Source of the DNA: Polynucleobacter sp. MWH-UH2A
Lineage (GTDB): Bacteria > Pseudomonadota > Gammaproteobacteria > Burkholderiales > Burkholderiaceae
NCBI RefSeq assembly: GCF_018687195.1
Contig: NZ_CP061321.1
Span: 248,001-312,000, forward strand
Length of the DNA stretch: 64,000 nucleotides
Direction: 5' to 3'
Shown here: piece by piece, positions 19,247 through 28,167 of the stretch
Position numbering within the stretch: the stretch's first letter is position 1
How the letters are laid out: each line of letters begins with the position of its first letter
Made by a program: the position numbers and the translations under genes
The notes under the pieces: generated by a model
The model's input: only the letters and a program-made list of their open reading frames with translations
Told to the model about the DNA's origin: nothing
Database searches by the model: none

Positions 19247-19572
19247 TCTTGGCTTGGGTGATTTCGCTACTACTGTTGTGTTCGTCTCTCATTGCCTATT
19301 TAGAGCGATTAACAAGTCTGCGTGTCCTGGAGGCAAAAGTAATTGAGCAGGCACAAGAACGATTTATATTTGCAGAAAAATCGGTTCTTGAGTGCGAGAA
19401 AAATATTATTAATATATCTACATTATCAGAAAACAACTGCTTTATGCAGTCTGCAGGCAAGGGCTTATGGCTGATTTCTAGCAAAGAAAAACCGAGTATT
19501 CACATACATATTTTGGTAGATGAAAAATCAGGTGCGGTTACCCGCCTAAATTGGCGTCAAGCATTTGAATAA
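19243..19572 (+). CDS. PilX-like small pilus-assembly protein
   Basis: The 109-residue protein has one N-terminal hydrophobic helix (ILAWVISLLLLCSSLIAYLE) followed by a soluble domain with three cysteines. Its place between PilW-like and FimT-like genes and the four-base overlap with the former fit PilX. PilX proteins normally lack Glu5, but they have a leader ending in Gly; here translation begins where the mature protein would. Assignment rests on position and outline more than on sequence. Confidence 0.5.
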   Translation: MILAWVISLLLLCSSLIAYLERLTSLRVLEAKVIEQAQERFIFAEKSVLECEKNIINISTLSENNCFMQSAGKGLWLISSKEKPSIHIHILVDEKSGAVTRLNWRQAFE

Positions 19573-20122
19573 AAATCACCAATTGGAGTCTGGAGTAAGC
19601 TTGCTGGAGCTAATGGCGGTGATGCTGATTATTGCTATTGCCGCGACTGTCACCATGCCTCTATTGCAAGAACAGATTGCCATTCGCGAAATTGAATCGG
19701 TTGCCAGAAAATTTATTGGGCATGCTCATTTTGCTCGTCAGCAAGCTTTGCACCATGGTGAGTCTGTAGTGCTTAAACCTCTATTGAATGGCAAGTGGGA
19801 AAGTGGGTGGGTCATTAGTAGTGGTTGTTTAAGTAAATTCAGCAAGCCTGAGTGTGTGAGCAAAGTATGGCTTTCTCAAGGGAGAATTGATCCCATCTTC
19901 TTTCGCAGTGGGGGTAGATACTTTATCGATCCCCATACAGGCAAAGCTGGGATTCTCTTTAATGTTGCAGGGGCTGCTAAAACAGCTCAGGGCGGTTTTG
20001 TTGCCAATCGTCTAGTATTGGGTCACCAAAGGTTTCCGGACTTAGAGCGCCAGCTGATATTGGGCAGTGGTGGGCGTTGGCGAATCTGTGACCCCGCCAG
20101 AGATACAAAGCGTTGCCATTGA
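19565..20122 (+). CDS. FimT/GspH-like pseudopilin
   Basis: The 185-residue protein has a 10-residue leader ending in SG, then VSLLELMAVMLIIAIAATVT with Glu5, a proper class III signal. The body has a GspH/FimT outline: helix ARKFIGHAHFARQQALHHGE followed by beta-rich sequence with paired cysteines. It starts at a TTG inside the end of the previous gene (8-base overlap). It is probably a minor pilin initiating type IV pilus assembly. It is followed by ribD after 16 bases, so the pilin and riboflavin genes may share a transcript. Confidence 0.75.
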   Translation: MNKNHQLESGVSLLELMAVMLIIAIAATVTMPLLQEQIAIREIESVARKFIGHAHFARQQALHHGESVVLKPLLNGKWESGWVISSGCLSKFSKPECVSKVWLSQGRIDPIFFRSGGRYFIDPHTGKAGILFNVAGAAKTAQGGFVANRLVLGHQRFPDLERQLILGSGGRWRICDPARDTKRCH

Positions 20123-20138
20123 ATGGTTTAATAGACGT

Positions 20139-21254
20139 ATGTATACCGCTGTTGATCACCAATGGATGAGCGAGGCATTAGCCCAAGCTCAAAAAGCACT
20201 GTATTTAGCCAATCCCAATCCTCGGGTGGGCTGTGTCATCGTTAAAGATGGGCAGGTAATTGGTCGAGGATTTACGCAACGTGTTGGTGGCCCTCATGCA
20301 GAAGTCCAGGCGCTCGCAGATGCCAAGGCGAATGGAAATGATCCTACAGGCTCAATCATCTACGTGACGCTAGAACCATGTAGCCATACTGGACGTACTC
20401 CGCCTTGTGTGGATGCATTGATCGCTGCAAAGCCAGCCAAAGTGATTGCAGCAATGAGTGATCCAAATCCATTAGTTTCTGGAAATGGTCTTGAGAAATT
20501 AAAGGCTGCTGGTATTGAGGTGCAATGTGGCTTGATGGAGTCTGAAGCCCAAGCCATTAATCGCGGATTTATTTCCAGAATGACACGCGGCTTACCATGG
20601 GTGCGCTTGAAAATAGCTGCAAGTCTTGATGGAAAAACCGCCTTACCCAGTGGCGAGAGTCAATGGATTACTGGACCGTTGGCGCGAGCTGATGGCCATC
20701 ACTGGCGAGCCCAAGCCTGTGCGATTGTGACTGGCGTTGGGACTGTTAAGGAGGATGATCCCGCTCTCAACGTGCGCGATGTTGAAACACAACGCCAGCC
20801 TTGGCGAATTATTGTGGACTCCAAGCTAGAGACACCACTCAATGCGAAGATTCTGGAAAATATTGACCAATCTGGTGTAATCATCGTTTGCGCAAATTTA
20901 GACAATCCAGAAAGTCAAGAAAAAGCAAAAGCTTTTAAAGCGAGAAGTATTGAGGTCGTTGCGATGGCTAATGCTTTTGGAAAGGTAGACTTACCTAAGC
21001 TTTTTGCATATCTTGCTCAAGAGCGCGAGCTGAATGAAATTCACATTGAGGCCGGCTTTAAGCTTAATGGTTCGATGATGCGAGAGGGTTGCGTAGATGA
21101 ATTATTGCTTTACTACGCACCATTCTTCATGGGCGAGGGTATTGGTATGGCAAATACGCCCGTATTAGATTCATTGAGCTCGCGCCAAGATTGGCAAGTC
21201 ATTGATCAGAGCTTGATTGGCGATGACTTTAGACTTAGGCTGATGAAGCGTTAA
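20139..21254 (+). CDS. ribD: Bifunctional riboflavin deaminase/reductase
   Basis: RibD deaminates the GTP-derived pyrimidine and then reduces its ribosyl side chain, two consecutive steps of riboflavin synthesis. The 371-residue protein has a deaminase domain (first about 145 residues) with the zinc ligands GGPHAEVQAL and EPCSHTGRTPPCVDA. A reductase domain follows with VRLKIAASLDGKTALPSGES and VTGVGTVKEDDPALNVR. The ATG at 20139 gives the usual N-terminus; a longer frame begins inside the FimT-like gene. ribE follows after 31 bases. Confidence 0.96.
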   Translation: MYTAVDHQWMSEALAQAQKALYLANPNPRVGCVIVKDGQVIGRGFTQRVGGPHAEVQALADAKANGNDPTGSIIYVTLEPCSHTGRTPPCVDALIAAKPAKVIAAMSDPNPLVSGNGLEKLKAAGIEVQCGLMESEAQAINRGFISRMTRGLPWVRLKIAASLDGKTALPSGESQWITGPLARADGHHWRAQACAIVTGVGTVKEDDPALNVRDVETQRQPWRIIVDSKLETPLNAKILENIDQSGVIIVCANLDNPESQEKAKAFKARSIEVVAMANAFGKVDLPKLFAYLAQERELNEIHIEAGFKLNGSMMREGCVDELLLYYAPFFMGEGIGMANTPVLDSLSSRQDWQVIDQSLIGDDFRLRLMKR

Positions 21255-21285
21255 TGAAACTGAAGATACACACTAAAATAATTTA

Positions 21286-21900
21286 ATGTTTACTGGAATT
21301 ATTACTGCTCTAGGTCAAATCAAAAGCGCTCAAGCAAAAGGCGATGGCTTGCACTTGATTGTTGAGGTGCCTTCGGGTTACCTGGATGATGTTGCGCTCG
21401 GCGATAGTATTGCTATCCAGGGTGCGTGTATGACTGCTACCCAGTTTGATGGCAATACTTTTGCTTTGGATATTTCTCGCGAGTCTCTTAATAAAACGGT
21501 TGGCCTTGATCAGGTTGGGCCGGTGAATCTAGAAAAGGCACTGCGTTTAAATGATCGACTTGGGGGTCATCTAGTGAGTGGTCACGTAGATGGTATTGGT
21601 AAGGTTGTGCACTTTGCTCAAGTCTCTCAAGATACTTATGGTTCTTGGTTGTTGAGAATTGAGGCCCCAAAAGAATTGGCGCCATTCTTAGCCTACAAGG
21701 GCTCTATCGTTGTAAATGGTGTATCGCTCACTGTTAACAAAACAGAAGACACTACTCAAGCTTGTATTGTCGATATCAATTTAATCCCACACACCTTGCA
21801 AAGTACTACGCTCGGTAATCTGAAGCAGGGAGATGCAGTCAATCTTGAAGTAGATCTGATAGCCCGTTATGTTGCGCGTATGCTCGAAGCCCATAGATAA
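21286..21900 (+). CDS. ribE: Riboflavin synthase alpha chain
   Basis: RibE dismutates two lumazine molecules to form riboflavin. The 204-residue protein has two lumazine-binding repeats. The first starts MFTGIITALGQIKSA with GDSIAIQGACMT; the second includes RLGGHLVSGHVDGIGKV and VVNGVSLTVNKTED. Its length is usual. It completes, with ribD, ribB and ribH, most of the pathway in this window. Only the active GTP cyclohydrolase II gene (ribA) is not here. Confidence 0.96.
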   Translation: MFTGIITALGQIKSAQAKGDGLHLIVEVPSGYLDDVALGDSIAIQGACMTATQFDGNTFALDISRESLNKTVGLDQVGPVNLEKALRLNDRLGGHLVSGHVDGIGKVVHFAQVSQDTYGSWLLRIEAPKELAPFLAYKGSIVVNGVSLTVNKTEDTTQACIVDINLIPHTLQSTTLGNLKQGDAVNLEVDLIARYVARMLEAHR

Positions 21901-21969
21901 CATCAGCAATTTAGGGTGCTCATTGAGCGCTTTCTTAAGCCGTTCTGACGGCGTGGTTAAATAACCCCA

Positions 21970-21999
21970 TTGATTATAGTCCCATTTTGGGACTATAAT
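21970..21999 (+). promoter_or_regulatory. higBA promoter and overlapping operator
   Basis: A perfect inverted repeat, ATTATAGTCCC with its complement 5 bases further on (21973-21999), overlaps a promoter TTGATT, 18 bases, TATAAT. The -10 box is the outer half of the right arm. HigA antitoxins bind such repeats to repress their own operon. The ATG of higB begins 6 bases after the -10 box, so transcription should start at or near the start codon. Confidence 0.7.
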
Positions 22000-22005
22000 G
22001 TACTG

Positions 22006-22314
22006 ATGAGGGTAATTGCTAAAAAATGCTTGATAAAGTTTTGGGCGAAACACAGAGATTCTGAACAGCCTCTAAGGGCTTGGTATGACGAGGCAAGCAG
22101 TGCAGTCTGGCAATCCCCTCAGGATATTAAGGATCAGTATAGAAATGCCAGTTTCGTTGGAAAAAATAGAGTCATTTTTAATATCAAGGGAAATGACTAT
22201 CGGTTAATCGTTGCTGTTGCTTATCGTTTTGGAGTGGTTTATATAAAGTTTGTTGGAACACATGCTGCTTATGATCGAATTAACGCAGAATCAGTGGAGA
22301 TAGAGTCACTATGA
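22006..22314 (+). CDS. higB: HigB-family toxin (mRNA interferase)
   Basis: The 102-residue protein begins MRVIAKKCLIKFW, a HigB N-terminus. It has the family core PLRAWYDEASSAVW, DQYRNASFVGKNRVIFNIKG and YRLIVAVAYRFGVVYIKFVG, ending with THAAYDRI. HigB toxins of the RelE superfamily cleave mRNA on the ribosome. The ATG at 22006 was chosen because an earlier in-frame start lies inside the operator and upstream of the promoter. The stop overlaps the antitoxin start by four bases. Confidence 0.9.
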   Translation: MRVIAKKCLIKFWAKHRDSEQPLRAWYDEASSAVWQSPQDIKDQYRNASFVGKNRVIFNIKGNDYRLIVAVAYRFGVVYIKFVGTHAAYDRINAESVEIESL

Positions 22315-22694
22315 AAGAATTAAAACCAATAAGAAATGAAAAAGATTACATGTCTGCCTTGGCGGAGATATCTCCGTTTGTAGATAAAGAGCCAAAAAAA
22401 GGTAGCAAAGAGGCGGATCGGTTTGAATTACTTTTGATGCTCATTGAAGCTTATGAGGCTAAGCATTATTCAATAGATCCACCAGATCCAGTTGAGGCAA
22501 TCAAATTTAGAATGGAACAGGCTGGTCTAAAGCCTAAGGATTTGCAGCCCATGATTGGTGGATTAAATCGCGTTTATGAAATATTAAATCGTAAGCGGCC
22601 CCTAACCCTGAAGATGATTTGGAAGTTACATTCCATGTTGGGAATACCCGCAGATAGTCTTATCAAGCAAGACGATGAACTGCATCCTGCTTAA
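22311..22694 (+). CDS. higA: HigA-family antitoxin
   Basis: The 127-residue protein is the partner of the upstream toxin. Its N-terminal half is helical and acidic (YMSALAEISPFVDKEP and ELLLMLIEAYEAKHY). The C-terminal half is a helix-turn-helix domain (MEQAGLKPKDLQPMIGG and VYEILNRKRPLTLKMIWKLH). It should neutralise HigB and repress the operon at the repeat upstream. The toxin-first order is typical of higBA. It converges with queC with a 4-base gap. Confidence 0.9.
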   Translation: MKELKPIRNEKDYMSALAEISPFVDKEPKKGSKEADRFELLLMLIEAYEAKHYSIDPPDPVEAIKFRMEQAGLKPKDLQPMIGGLNRVYEILNRKRPLTLKMIWKLHSMLGIPADSLIKQDDELHPA

Positions 22695-22698
22695 CAGT

Positions 22699-23436
22699 TT
22701 ATTTACGGTAGCGAGTTGGATCGCTCACATTGGCCTGTTTAAAGCCGGCCTGTCTTAGCCTGCAAGATTCACATTCACCACAGGCTTCACCTAAATCGTT
22801 TGCTTGATAGCAAGACACAGTTTGTGAGTAATCAACCCCAAGCGTGTTGCCTAGCTGAATAATTTCTGCTTTGGTGAGATTGATGATGGGTGCGTGAACA
22901 CGAAAGCGATTTTCGTTATTGGAAGCTTCTACTCCAGCCTTAGTGGCCAGATTAGCCATCGCTTCAAACGAGGCGACATACTCAGGGCGACAATCTGGAT
23001 AGCCTGAGTAATCTACCGAGTTTGCGCCATAGAAAATATCTAGACCGCCAAGCGCTTCTGCCCAACCCAAGGCGAGTGACAGCAAAATCGTGTTGCGTGC
23101 AGGAACATAAGTCACGGGGATCTCTTGATCTTTTCCGGGGGTGATCGGCACTGCAATAGAGGAGTCTGTTAAAGCAGAGCCACCAAAGCGGGTCAGGTCT
23201 AGATTAACAACCTCATGACGAGCAACGCCCACTTGTTTTGCAATATGTTTTGCTGCAGCTAGTTCAGAGGAGTGACGCTGTCCATAACCTACTGAAAGCG
23301 CGTAGGGTGTGTACCCTAAATCTTTGGCAAGTGCTAAGACGGTTGTGGAGTCTAGACCGCCTGAAAAGAGAATAACGGCAGGCGCGCCTGGTTTACGTGG
23401 CGCAAGCTTCTCAAAAGCGGCAGACAGCTTAGACAT
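22699..23436 (-). CDS. queC: 7-cyano-7-deazaguanine synthase
   Basis: QueC turns 7-carboxy-7-deazaguanine into preQ0 with ATP and ammonia, a step in queuosine tRNA modification. The 245-residue protein has the PP-loop motif [16 protein letters not shown] and [19 protein letters not shown]. Four cysteines in [17 protein letters not shown] form the zinc site near the C-terminus. The active-site region [19 protein letters not shown] is also present. It is the last gene of the Tol-Pal transcript in this arrangement, 14 bases after cpoB. Confidence 0.95.
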   Translation of the reverse strand: MSKLSAAFEKLAPRKPGAPAVILFSGGLDSTTVLALAKDLGYTPYALSVGYGQRHSSELAAAKHIAKQVGVARHEVVNLDLTRFGGSALTDSSIAVPITPGKDQEIPVTYVPARNTILLSLALGWAEALGGLDIFYGANSVDYSGYPDCRPEYVASFEAMANLATKAGVEASNNENRFRVHAPIINLTKAEIIQLGNTLGVDYSQTVSCYQANDLGEACGECESCRLRQAGFKQANVSDPTRYRK

Positions 23437-23450
23437 GCAGTTGTAAGTGT

Positions 23451-24182
23451 CTACTTTGTAGCAGCCAGAAGCTGTTGCGCATCTTTCGCTGCTTCAGTAT
23501 CTGGGTATTTGGCAATAATGTCACTAAAGGTTTTCTTGGCAGCTGCTTTGTTGCCGCTCTCTAATTGAGAATTGCCCAAAGTAACCATCGCTGTAGGAAT
23601 GCGGGGATGATTTGGGTATTTCTTAATTAAGTTTTGTAACTGACTGATAGCCCCAGCGTAATCCTTGTTGGCATACTTACTATTACCACTCCAGTAAAGT
23701 GCGAGAGGTAGATAAGGGCTCTTAGGGTATTTAACAGTGAAGGCGGCAAAACCATCTTCAGCCTTTTTTAGGTTACCCGCCTGAAATGCTTTTAATGCAT
23801 CGTCATAGGCTTTCTTTTCACCCGGCTGGACAGTGCCACTCACACCCTCAATCGTAATAGTGCGAGGCTCGAAATTGCCTAAGCGTGTATCGAGATCTTG
23901 GTAATAAGTCTTTTGACTCGTCGAGATATCTTCGCCTTGTTTCTCAAGCTCTTCAACCTTACCTCGCAACTCTGCATTCTCGGTTTTGAGTTTGTCGATC
24001 TGGCTTTGGAGTTCAAGTTGAGTAGTAGCCAGGGACTTGCGTAAATCCAAAATGGCCTTGCGAGCCTCATCGTCTGAAAACAGTGCCCAGGCGTTGTTAG
24101 AGGCGCATAGGCAAAATACGGCAGTACTTAAACAAAACGCTCGTGAGAGCGTTTGTTTGATGGTGTGTGAAGAGTTATTCAT
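23451..24182 (-). CDS. cpoB: Cell division coordinator CpoB (YbgF)
   Basis: CpoB is a periplasmic protein that links Tol-Pal action with peptidoglycan synthesis during division. The 243-residue protein has a signal peptide (hydrophobic [19 protein letters not shown]). An N-terminal coiled coil, [20 protein letters not shown], matches the YbgF trimerisation region. A C-terminal TPR domain has the repeated patterns [37 protein letters not shown] and [20 protein letters not shown]. It directly follows pal with no gap. Confidence 0.93.
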   Translation of the reverse strand: MNNSSHTIKQTLSRAFCLSTAVFCLCASNNAWALFSDDEARKAILDLRKSLATTQLELQSQIDKLKTENAELRGKVEELEKQGEDISTSQKTYYQDLDTRLGNFEPRTITIEGVSGTVQPGEKKAYDDALKAFQAGNLKKAEDGFAAFTVKYPKSPYLPLALYWSGNSKYANKDYAGAISQLQNLIKKYPNHPRIPTAMVTLGNSQLESGNKAAAKKTFSDIIAKYPDTEAAKDAQQLLAATK

Positions 24183-24686
24183 TTAGTTTGTAATGTACAC
24201 AATATCAGCACGGCGATTTTCTGCCCAAGCGGCTTCGTTATCACCTTCTGCTTTAGGTTTTTCTTTACCAAAGCTGACGGCTTCCATTTGATTATCTGAT
24301 ACACCCATCAAGTTCAATGATTTGCGTACTGCATCGGAACGACGTTGGCCGAGCGCCAAGTTGTATTCAGCAGTACCGCGATCATCGGTATTGCCTTGAA
24401 TGATGATCTTTTGATTTGGATTGGCTTTTAAGTAGCTAGCGTGAGCCGATAGCATCTTTTGGTATTTAGTCTGTACTGTGTACTCATCAAATCCAAAATA
24501 CACACTCTTCTCAAAGAGTGGGCTCTTAGGATCATTCCATGGCTGTGAGCCGAAGCTGCCACTGCCACCAGCTCCATTAGCACCATCAGTATCGTCTAGC
24601 TTCACACTTGAACAGGCCGCCATTAAAAATGCGGTTGCGCCAATAATGGCCAAAGTAGCTGCACGGCGTGCGATAGAAACAGTCAT
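24183..24686 (-). CDS. pal: Peptidoglycan-associated lipoprotein Pal
   Basis: Pal is anchored in the outer membrane by lipid and binds peptidoglycan through an OmpA-like domain. The 167-residue protein has a lipoprotein signal with lipobox LMAAC (Cys near residue 24) and then a short Gly/Ser linker. The OmpA domain has YFGFDEYTVQ, IIIQGNTDDRGTAEYNLALG and RRSDAVRKSLNLMGV. TolB and TolA, encoded upstream, are its partners. Confidence 0.96.
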   Translation of the reverse strand: MTVSIARRAATLAIIGATAFLMAACSSVKLDDTDGANGAGGSGSFGSQPWNDPKSPLFEKSVYFGFDEYTVQTKYQKMLSAHASYLKANPNQKIIIQGNTDDRGTAEYNLALGQRRSDAVRKSLNLMGVSDNQMEAVSFGKEKPKAEGDNEAAWAENRRADIVYITN

Positions 24687-24810
24687 GATTTTCCTTTTCC
24701 TGCAAACTCAATAATGAATTTGGTGCTTCAATAAGTGGGCACATTGCCAATAGACAATATTATGCCCCCAAGCGCATCCAAAATGCGTATTTCACCTTCA
24801 AAAAAGTGTT

Positions 24811-26121
24811 TTAGTCCATGAAAGGACCCCAGGATGGCTGACGCACATCGGATCCCGGAATACTCAGTACTTGCTTGGAGTTGCCGTCAACCGATACCGC
24901 GGCTAAGACGCGCTTGCCGTTGACCTTGGTTGAATACAGTACATAACGGCCATTGGCTGCAAAGGATGGAGATTCATCACTGCTGCCATCGGTTAACGCT
25001 TGAGCATCACCAGTAGCAAGGTTCAGAATATACAAACGATATGCACCACCAACATTGGCAATATAGGCTAAGTATTTGCCATCTGGTGAGATGCGAGGAG
25101 AAGTAACGAAACCTTGTTTGAAGGTAACGCGCTTAGCACCTTCCACTTGCTCTCCGTCAGCACTCATGCGATAGATCTGTGGATTACCGCCGCGATCACT
25201 CGTGAAATAAATATAGCGACCATCTGCAGAATATTGTGGTTCAGTATCAATGGTATTGCCGCGAGTTAGGCGATGCAATCCAGTGCCATCAGCATTGATT
25301 CCATAAATTTGAGTATTGCCATCTTTCGATAATGAGATCGCTAATTTTTTTCCATCGGGTGACCAAGCGGGAGCACTATTGTTACCTTTCTGATTAGAGA
25401 GAGAAATCCGGCGACCAGTTGCAAGCTCATGTACGTAGATCACCGGCTTGCGATCTTCAAAAGAAACATAGGCTACCTTCTTGCCATCAGGTGACCATGA
25501 CGGGGAAATAATCGGCTCGCCACTATTCATCGCATTACGAATATTTTGACCATCTGCATCAGAGATCACCAAGCGATAGCGCTTACCCTCTTTGATGACA
25601 TAGGACAAGCGAGTGGAGAAGACGCCCCGCTCGCCTAGTAATTTATAAATAATGTCATCGGCAATTTTATGGGCTGCTGCGCGTAAGTTATCCGCGCTAG
25701 AATTGATATTGAGTCCACCTAAACTTTGAGATTTGCGAATATCAAATAGTTTGTAATGAATCTCAAGCTGGCCATTCCCCGTTTGCACTACTGAACCAAC
25801 TACCAGCGCATCGGCACCGCGAGCAGCCCATGACTTGTAGTTAGGTGTGCCGTCATCACCCTCAACTGTGTTTCCATTTTCAGTGTTCTTGAAGTAACCA
25901 CTGTGAGCTAAGTCTTGACGAATAATTTCCGTAACGCTGGCCGGTAATTTATTTTCATCTTTGAAGCGCATGACTGCGATAGGGTAGAGAGACTGGCCCA
26001 CGCCGGTAATTTCAATATTCATTTGCGCGAGGACTGGACTGATAAAACTTAAAGTCGAAACAGCAATAGCGATGCCAATCAAGCTGAATGTACGAATCAT
26101 TTTTTTGAATAACTGCAGCAT
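24811..26121 (-). CDS. tolB: Tol-Pal system protein TolB
   Basis: TolB is a periplasmic beta-propeller that binds Pal and cycles with TolA. The 436-residue protein has a signal peptide cleaved near VLA-QM. An N-terminal alpha/beta domain includes SIRQDLAHSGYF-like sequence (EIIRQDLAHSGYFKN). About five propeller blades follow, marked by repeats such as SPSWSPDGKKVAYVS, SAPAWSPDGKKLAIS and EPQYSADGRYIYFTS. It is preceded by tolA (12-base gap) and followed by pal after about 124 bases. Confidence 0.96.
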   Translation of the reverse strand: MLQLFKKMIRTFSLIGIAIAVSTLSFISPVLAQMNIEITGVGQSLYPIAVMRFKDENKLPASVTEIIRQDLAHSGYFKNTENGNTVEGDDGTPNYKSWAARGADALVVGSVVQTGNGQLEIHYKLFDIRKSQSLGGLNINSSADNLRAAAHKIADDIIYKLLGERGVFSTRLSYVIKEGKRYRLVISDADGQNIRNAMNSGEPIISPSWSPDGKKVAYVSFEDRKPVIYVHELATGRRISLSNQKGNNSAPAWSPDGKKLAISLSKDGNTQIYGINADGTGLHRLTRGNTIDTEPQYSADGRYIYFTSDRGGNPQIYRMSADGEQVEGAKRVTFKQGFVTSPRISPDGKYLAYIANVGGAYRLYILNLATGDAQALTDGSSDESPSFAANGRYVLYSTKVNGKRVLAAVSVDGNSKQVLSIPGSDVRQPSWGPFMD

Positions 26122-26133
26122 GCTTTAGCCTTA

Positions 26134-26952
26134 TTAGTCTTTTGGTTTAAAGGTCAATTTCACTTCGCGTTGTGGAATTTTGCCATTGTCGTCTTTTGGC
26201 AAGCTTTCAGCACGGGATAAAGCTAAAAGCACGGCTCGATCCCAGGCGGGATTACCGCTGGATGTAAGAACGCTAGTGCTCAAAATGGCCCCATCGGGTG
26301 CGAGGTTCACTTGTATCACTGCTGCTGGATTGCCGGTAACGGATTCTGGGTTGAAAACGATCAGCGGCTTTACCTTCTTAATCACTTTATCTGTCCAGCC
26401 AGGAGGCGCATTACCGCCACCACCAACACCGCCTCCAGATGTGCCACCACTACCCCCTTCAGCCCCAGCAGCGGCTCTGAGTCTAGCTAATTGATCGGCG
26501 CGAACTTTATCTGCAGCGGTATTGGCTTTAGTTTCCGCCGGTGATTTTGCTTCTACTTTTTTGGCTGGTTCCACCTTCTTAGGCGCTTCCTTTTCCTTCT
26601 CTTTTGGTGGAGGTGGCTTTGTTGCTTTCGGTTTTTCTTTGACCACTTCTTTCTTGGGCGGCTCTTTCTCTACCTTCTTTTTCTTAACGGCAATATCAGC
26701 CGCTTCTTCTTTGACTACGCTTTTTAATTCTGGCTCGGGTGGCGTTTCAACTCGAGGGGTTGAATCCCAAAGCTCCACTTCAACACCAGATGGCGTGGAA
26801 TTATTCCAACTGATACCAGTGACCAAAAAAGCGAGCAATCCCAGATGTGCGATGAGCGAAAATGTAAAGGCGCGCTTTGTGCTCTCTTGTTTAGTCAATC
26901 GTCCCCGCTTAAACGGAGAGGGTGATGATTGAAAAGTGGCTGCGCTATTCAT
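26134..26952 (-). CDS. tolA: Tol-Pal system protein TolA
   Basis: TolA spans from the inner membrane to the periplasm and carries energy from TolQR to Pal. The 272-residue protein has one N-terminal membrane segment (FSLIAHLGLLAFLVTGISW). A long Lys/Glu/Pro/Ala-rich domain near residues 65-160 and a Gly-rich hinge (GGSGGTSGGGVGGGG) follow. The C-terminal TonB/TolA-type domain has VIQVNLAPDGAILSTSVLTS and PAWDRAVLLALSRA. It is shorter than enteric TolA because domain II is reduced. Confidence 0.93.
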   Translation of the reverse strand: MNSAATFQSSPSPFKRGRLTKQESTKRAFTFSLIAHLGLLAFLVTGISWNNSTPSGVEVELWDSTPRVETPPEPELKSVVKEEAADIAVKKKKVEKEPPKKEVVKEKPKATKPPPPKEKEKEAPKKVEPAKKVEAKSPAETKANTAADKVRADQLARLRAAAGAEGGSGGTSGGGVGGGGNAPPGWTDKVIKKVKPLIVFNPESVTGNPAAVIQVNLAPDGAILSTSVLTSSGNPAWDRAVLLALSRAESLPKDDNGKIPQREVKLTFKPKD

Positions 26953-26985
26953 GGATAAATGAAATGGCTGAAATAGGCCAAGGCC

Positions 26986-27405
26986 CTACTGGCTCTTCAC
27001 CGCGAGGCCAACGCGCTTGACACCATTTTCTTTAAGCTTAGACATGACATTCATCACGGTCTCGTACTTAATCGATTTATCTGCTGCAAGTACAACGGGT
27101 TGTTCAGCTGATTTTTCAGCTTGTGTTCTAGCAAATGCCCCAAGCTCAAAAGGAGTCAGCGTTTGAACGGGTTCGCCATCTTTACGCACGATGACGCTTT
27201 CATTGGCATCGATGGTTAAAAAGACAGGTGGTAATGCTTGTACTTTAGCGCCACCAACAGTGGGAAGATTAACCACGCCCGGATTAACCATGGGAGCAGT
27301 GACCATAAAGATCACTAGTAACACCAACATCACATCAATGTAAGGAACGACGTTGATCTCGGCCTTGGCACGGCGTTTGGATTTGCGCAGGGAAGAGTTG
27401 GCCAT
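26986..27405 (-). CDS. tolR: Tol-Pal system protein TolR
   Basis: TolR is an inner-membrane stator component that uses proton flow with TolQ. The 139-residue protein has one membrane helix, VVPYIDVMLVLLVIFMVTAP, with the essential aspartate. A periplasmic domain follows with QPVVLAADKSIKYETVMNVM. The basic cytoplasmic N-terminus (RKSKRRAKAE) is typical. It lies 11 bases after tolQ. Confidence 0.95.
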   Translation of the reverse strand: MANSSLRKSKRRAKAEINVVPYIDVMLVLLVIFMVTAPMVNPGVVNLPTVGGAKVQALPPVFLTIDANESVIVRKDGEPVQTLTPFELGAFARTQAEKSAEQPVVLAADKSIKYETVMNVMSKLKENGVKRVGLAVKSQ

Positions 27406-27416
27406 GCTGATACTCC

Positions 27417-28073
27417 TTAGCGACCCGCCGTTTGACGTTGCAAGATGTTAGTGAACTCTTCAATGAAAGTTTCAAAACGAATCGCTAGACGATCTACATC
27501 GGTTGCCGCGCGGTTGTATGCAACTACCGCTGGAATCGCTGCAAATAAACCAATCGCAGTAGCAATCAACGCTTCAGCAATACCAGGAGCAACTGCGGAG
27601 AGCGTTGCATTTTGTACGTTTGCTAAACCGCGAAAAGAGTGCATGATTCCCCATACGGTGCCAAAGAGGCCGATGTAAGGAGAGACAGAGCCAACAGATG
27701 CTAAAAATGGCAAATTCGCTTCTAAAGCATCCATCTCTCTTTGGTAGGTGGCTTTCATTGCTCTGCGAGCGGCATCGATTTCATGAACTTTCATGAACTC
27801 TTGCATGCCAGCTTCGAAGATATGCTCAAGCACGGCATCGCTGCGAGTATTGCGCTGGGCTGCCTCCAGTAGGGTGTTGAGGTCGCCGCCAGACCAAAAA
27901 TCGCGCTCAAAACGGTCTGTATCTTGGCGAACCCCCCGCAAAATGGCGGTTTTCTTGAAAATAATGGTCCAAGAGGCTATGGACATACCTAGTAATAACA
28001 CCATTACCAACTGGACTAATAGGCTGGCATTGAGGACTAGGGATAGAAAAGAAAGGTCTTGTGTAGTAGTCAT
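27417..28073 (-). CDS. tolQ: Tol-Pal system protein TolQ
   Basis: TolQ forms the proton channel with TolR. The 218-residue protein has three membrane segments: near residues 12-35 (LNASLLVQLVMVLLLGMSIA), 125-150 (LPFLASVGSVSPYIGLFGTV) and 165-190 (APGIAEALIATAIGLFAAIP). The last two are the conserved MotA/TolQ/ExbB signatures. It is the first gene of tolQRAB-pal-cpoB-queC here. The thioesterase gene ybgC often found ahead of tolQ is absent; glyA is divergent instead. Confidence 0.95.
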   Translation of the reverse strand: MTTTQDLSFLSLVLNASLLVQLVMVLLLGMSIASWTIIFKKTAILRGVRQDTDRFERDFWSGGDLNTLLEAAQRNTRSDAVLEHIFEAGMQEFMKVHEIDAARRAMKATYQREMDALEANLPFLASVGSVSPYIGLFGTVWGIMHSFRGLANVQNATLSAVAPGIAEALIATAIGLFAAIPAVVAYNRAATDVDRLAIRFETFIEEFTNILQRQTAGR

Positions 28074-28167
28074 GGTGGATTTTGTATGATGTAGGTTAAT
28101 TTTACTTACTTAATGGAATAACCCAATTCTTAGTTAGTTCATTACTCAACACCCTAGGATTTTTATC

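Noticed and set aside
21939..21952. A small hairpin (GCCGT with its complement) after ribE as a terminator
   Set aside because: The stem has five pairs and no T run follows.
26522..26932. A plus-strand frame of 136 codons rich in Phe, Gly and Ser
   Set aside because: It is the mirror of the Lys/Glu/Pro-rich part of tolA and has no independent coding support.
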